A stretch of DNA of 64,000 nt from GWE2-42-39 sp034003625. Its GTDB lineage: Bacteria > Bacteroidota > Bacteroidia > Bacteroidales > Prolixibacteraceae. Each line of letters starts with the position of its first letter. Position 1 is the first letter of the stretch. The notes under the pieces were generated by a model. The model was not told the origin of the DNA, ran no database searches, and was given only the letters and a program-made list of their open reading frames with translations. The DNA lies in the NCBI GenBank assembly GCA_034003625.1, contig JAVEYG010000009.1, positions 61,803-125,802 on the forward strand. Reading direction: 5' to 3'. This document shows, in pieces, positions 63,878-64,000 of the stretch. Made by a program: the position numbers and the translations under genes.

Positions 63878-64000
63878 CTAGTGTCCCATTAAAATTGGGA
63901 CGTTATTAATATTAAACAAATTTGGCTCATTAAGCCTAAAACGTTCATTGACATTTTGAAATTTAGTTCTCTCAAAGAGGTCCCGAAGGTGAGTTTTATC
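63878..64000 (-). mobile_element. C-terminal fragment of a probable IS4-family transposase (runs off the window)
   Basis: The minus strand is open from the right edge to a TAG at 63880-63878, giving 40 residues. They begin DKTHLRDLFERTKFQNVNER and end in PILMGH. The DKTxxRDLF...KFQNV pattern followed by an EPNLFN-like end resembles the C-termini of Bacteroidota IS4-type transposases that carry DUF4372. Only the tail is visible and the element's inverted repeats cannot be checked. An insertion sequence at this edge would bound the cassette array. The family call is tentative. Confidence 0.5.

Overview
The window reads as a chromosome segment of a Bacteroidota bacterium. Support comes from two SusC/SusD pairs with ECF sigma and FecR anti-sigma genes, DUF4249 lipoproteins paired with TonB receptors, promoters of the TTG-N19-TAnnTTTG type, and an rplM-rpsI-rpsB-tsf operon. 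The mix of GH29, CE15, DUF1080 and Tat-exported Gfo/Idh/MocA proteins suggests a glycan-degrading member of the Bacteroidales/Marinilabiliales group; that placement is inference.

Layout. (1) 1-5.9 kb, + strand: the end of a hexuronate-type MFS transporter, a URO-D-like protein, a secreted sugar isomerase/DUF1080 fusion, a CE15 glucuronoyl esterase and a Tat-exported oxidoreductase. Together these look like a uronate/3-keto-sugar catabolic cluster. (2) 6.2-11.5 kb, - strand: an iron-siderophore module with a TonB receptor, a PepSY membrane protein and a CysJ-like diflavin reductase. (3) 11.7-24.3 kb: mostly core genes, namely glmM, ribF, a degenerate TlpA-like lipoprotein, lpxH, a FabH-like synthase, a DEAD-box helicase, dprA, a NYN protein, a 3-methyladenine glycosylase and an O-antigen ligase. 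(4) 24.4-27.3 kb: the ribosomal operon rplM-rpsI-rpsB-tsf with a strong promoter, candidate leader hairpins and a clear terminator. (5) 27.9-46.7 kb: two polysaccharide-utilisation-type loci. Each has sigma, FecR, SusC and SusD on the - strand with a hairpin between fecR and susC. The second adds a GH29 fucosidase and a purple-acid-phosphatase-like enzyme. A DUF4143-type ATPase and an RluA-type pseudouridine synthase lie between them.

(6) 47.3-63.8 kb, the most unusual part: three tandem paralogous operons (cassettes A, B, C). Each follows the plan of a long conserved leader, a secreted lipoprotein (apparently broken in B), an intercistronic inverted repeat, small beta-barrel-like proteins, a DUF4249 lipoprotein and a TonB-dependent receptor. 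The roughly 300-330 bp leader is copied three times. In A and C near-identity continues through the lipoprotein signal peptide and then stops abruptly where the mature proteins diverge. The leader contains mutually exclusive hairpins and, in A and C, a poly-C tract. Intercistronic hairpins sit at the same position in all three cassettes but have unrelated sequences. This looks like an amplified and recombining family of surface uptake operons with its own post-transcriptional control. The window ends in the C-terminus of a probable IS4-type transposase.
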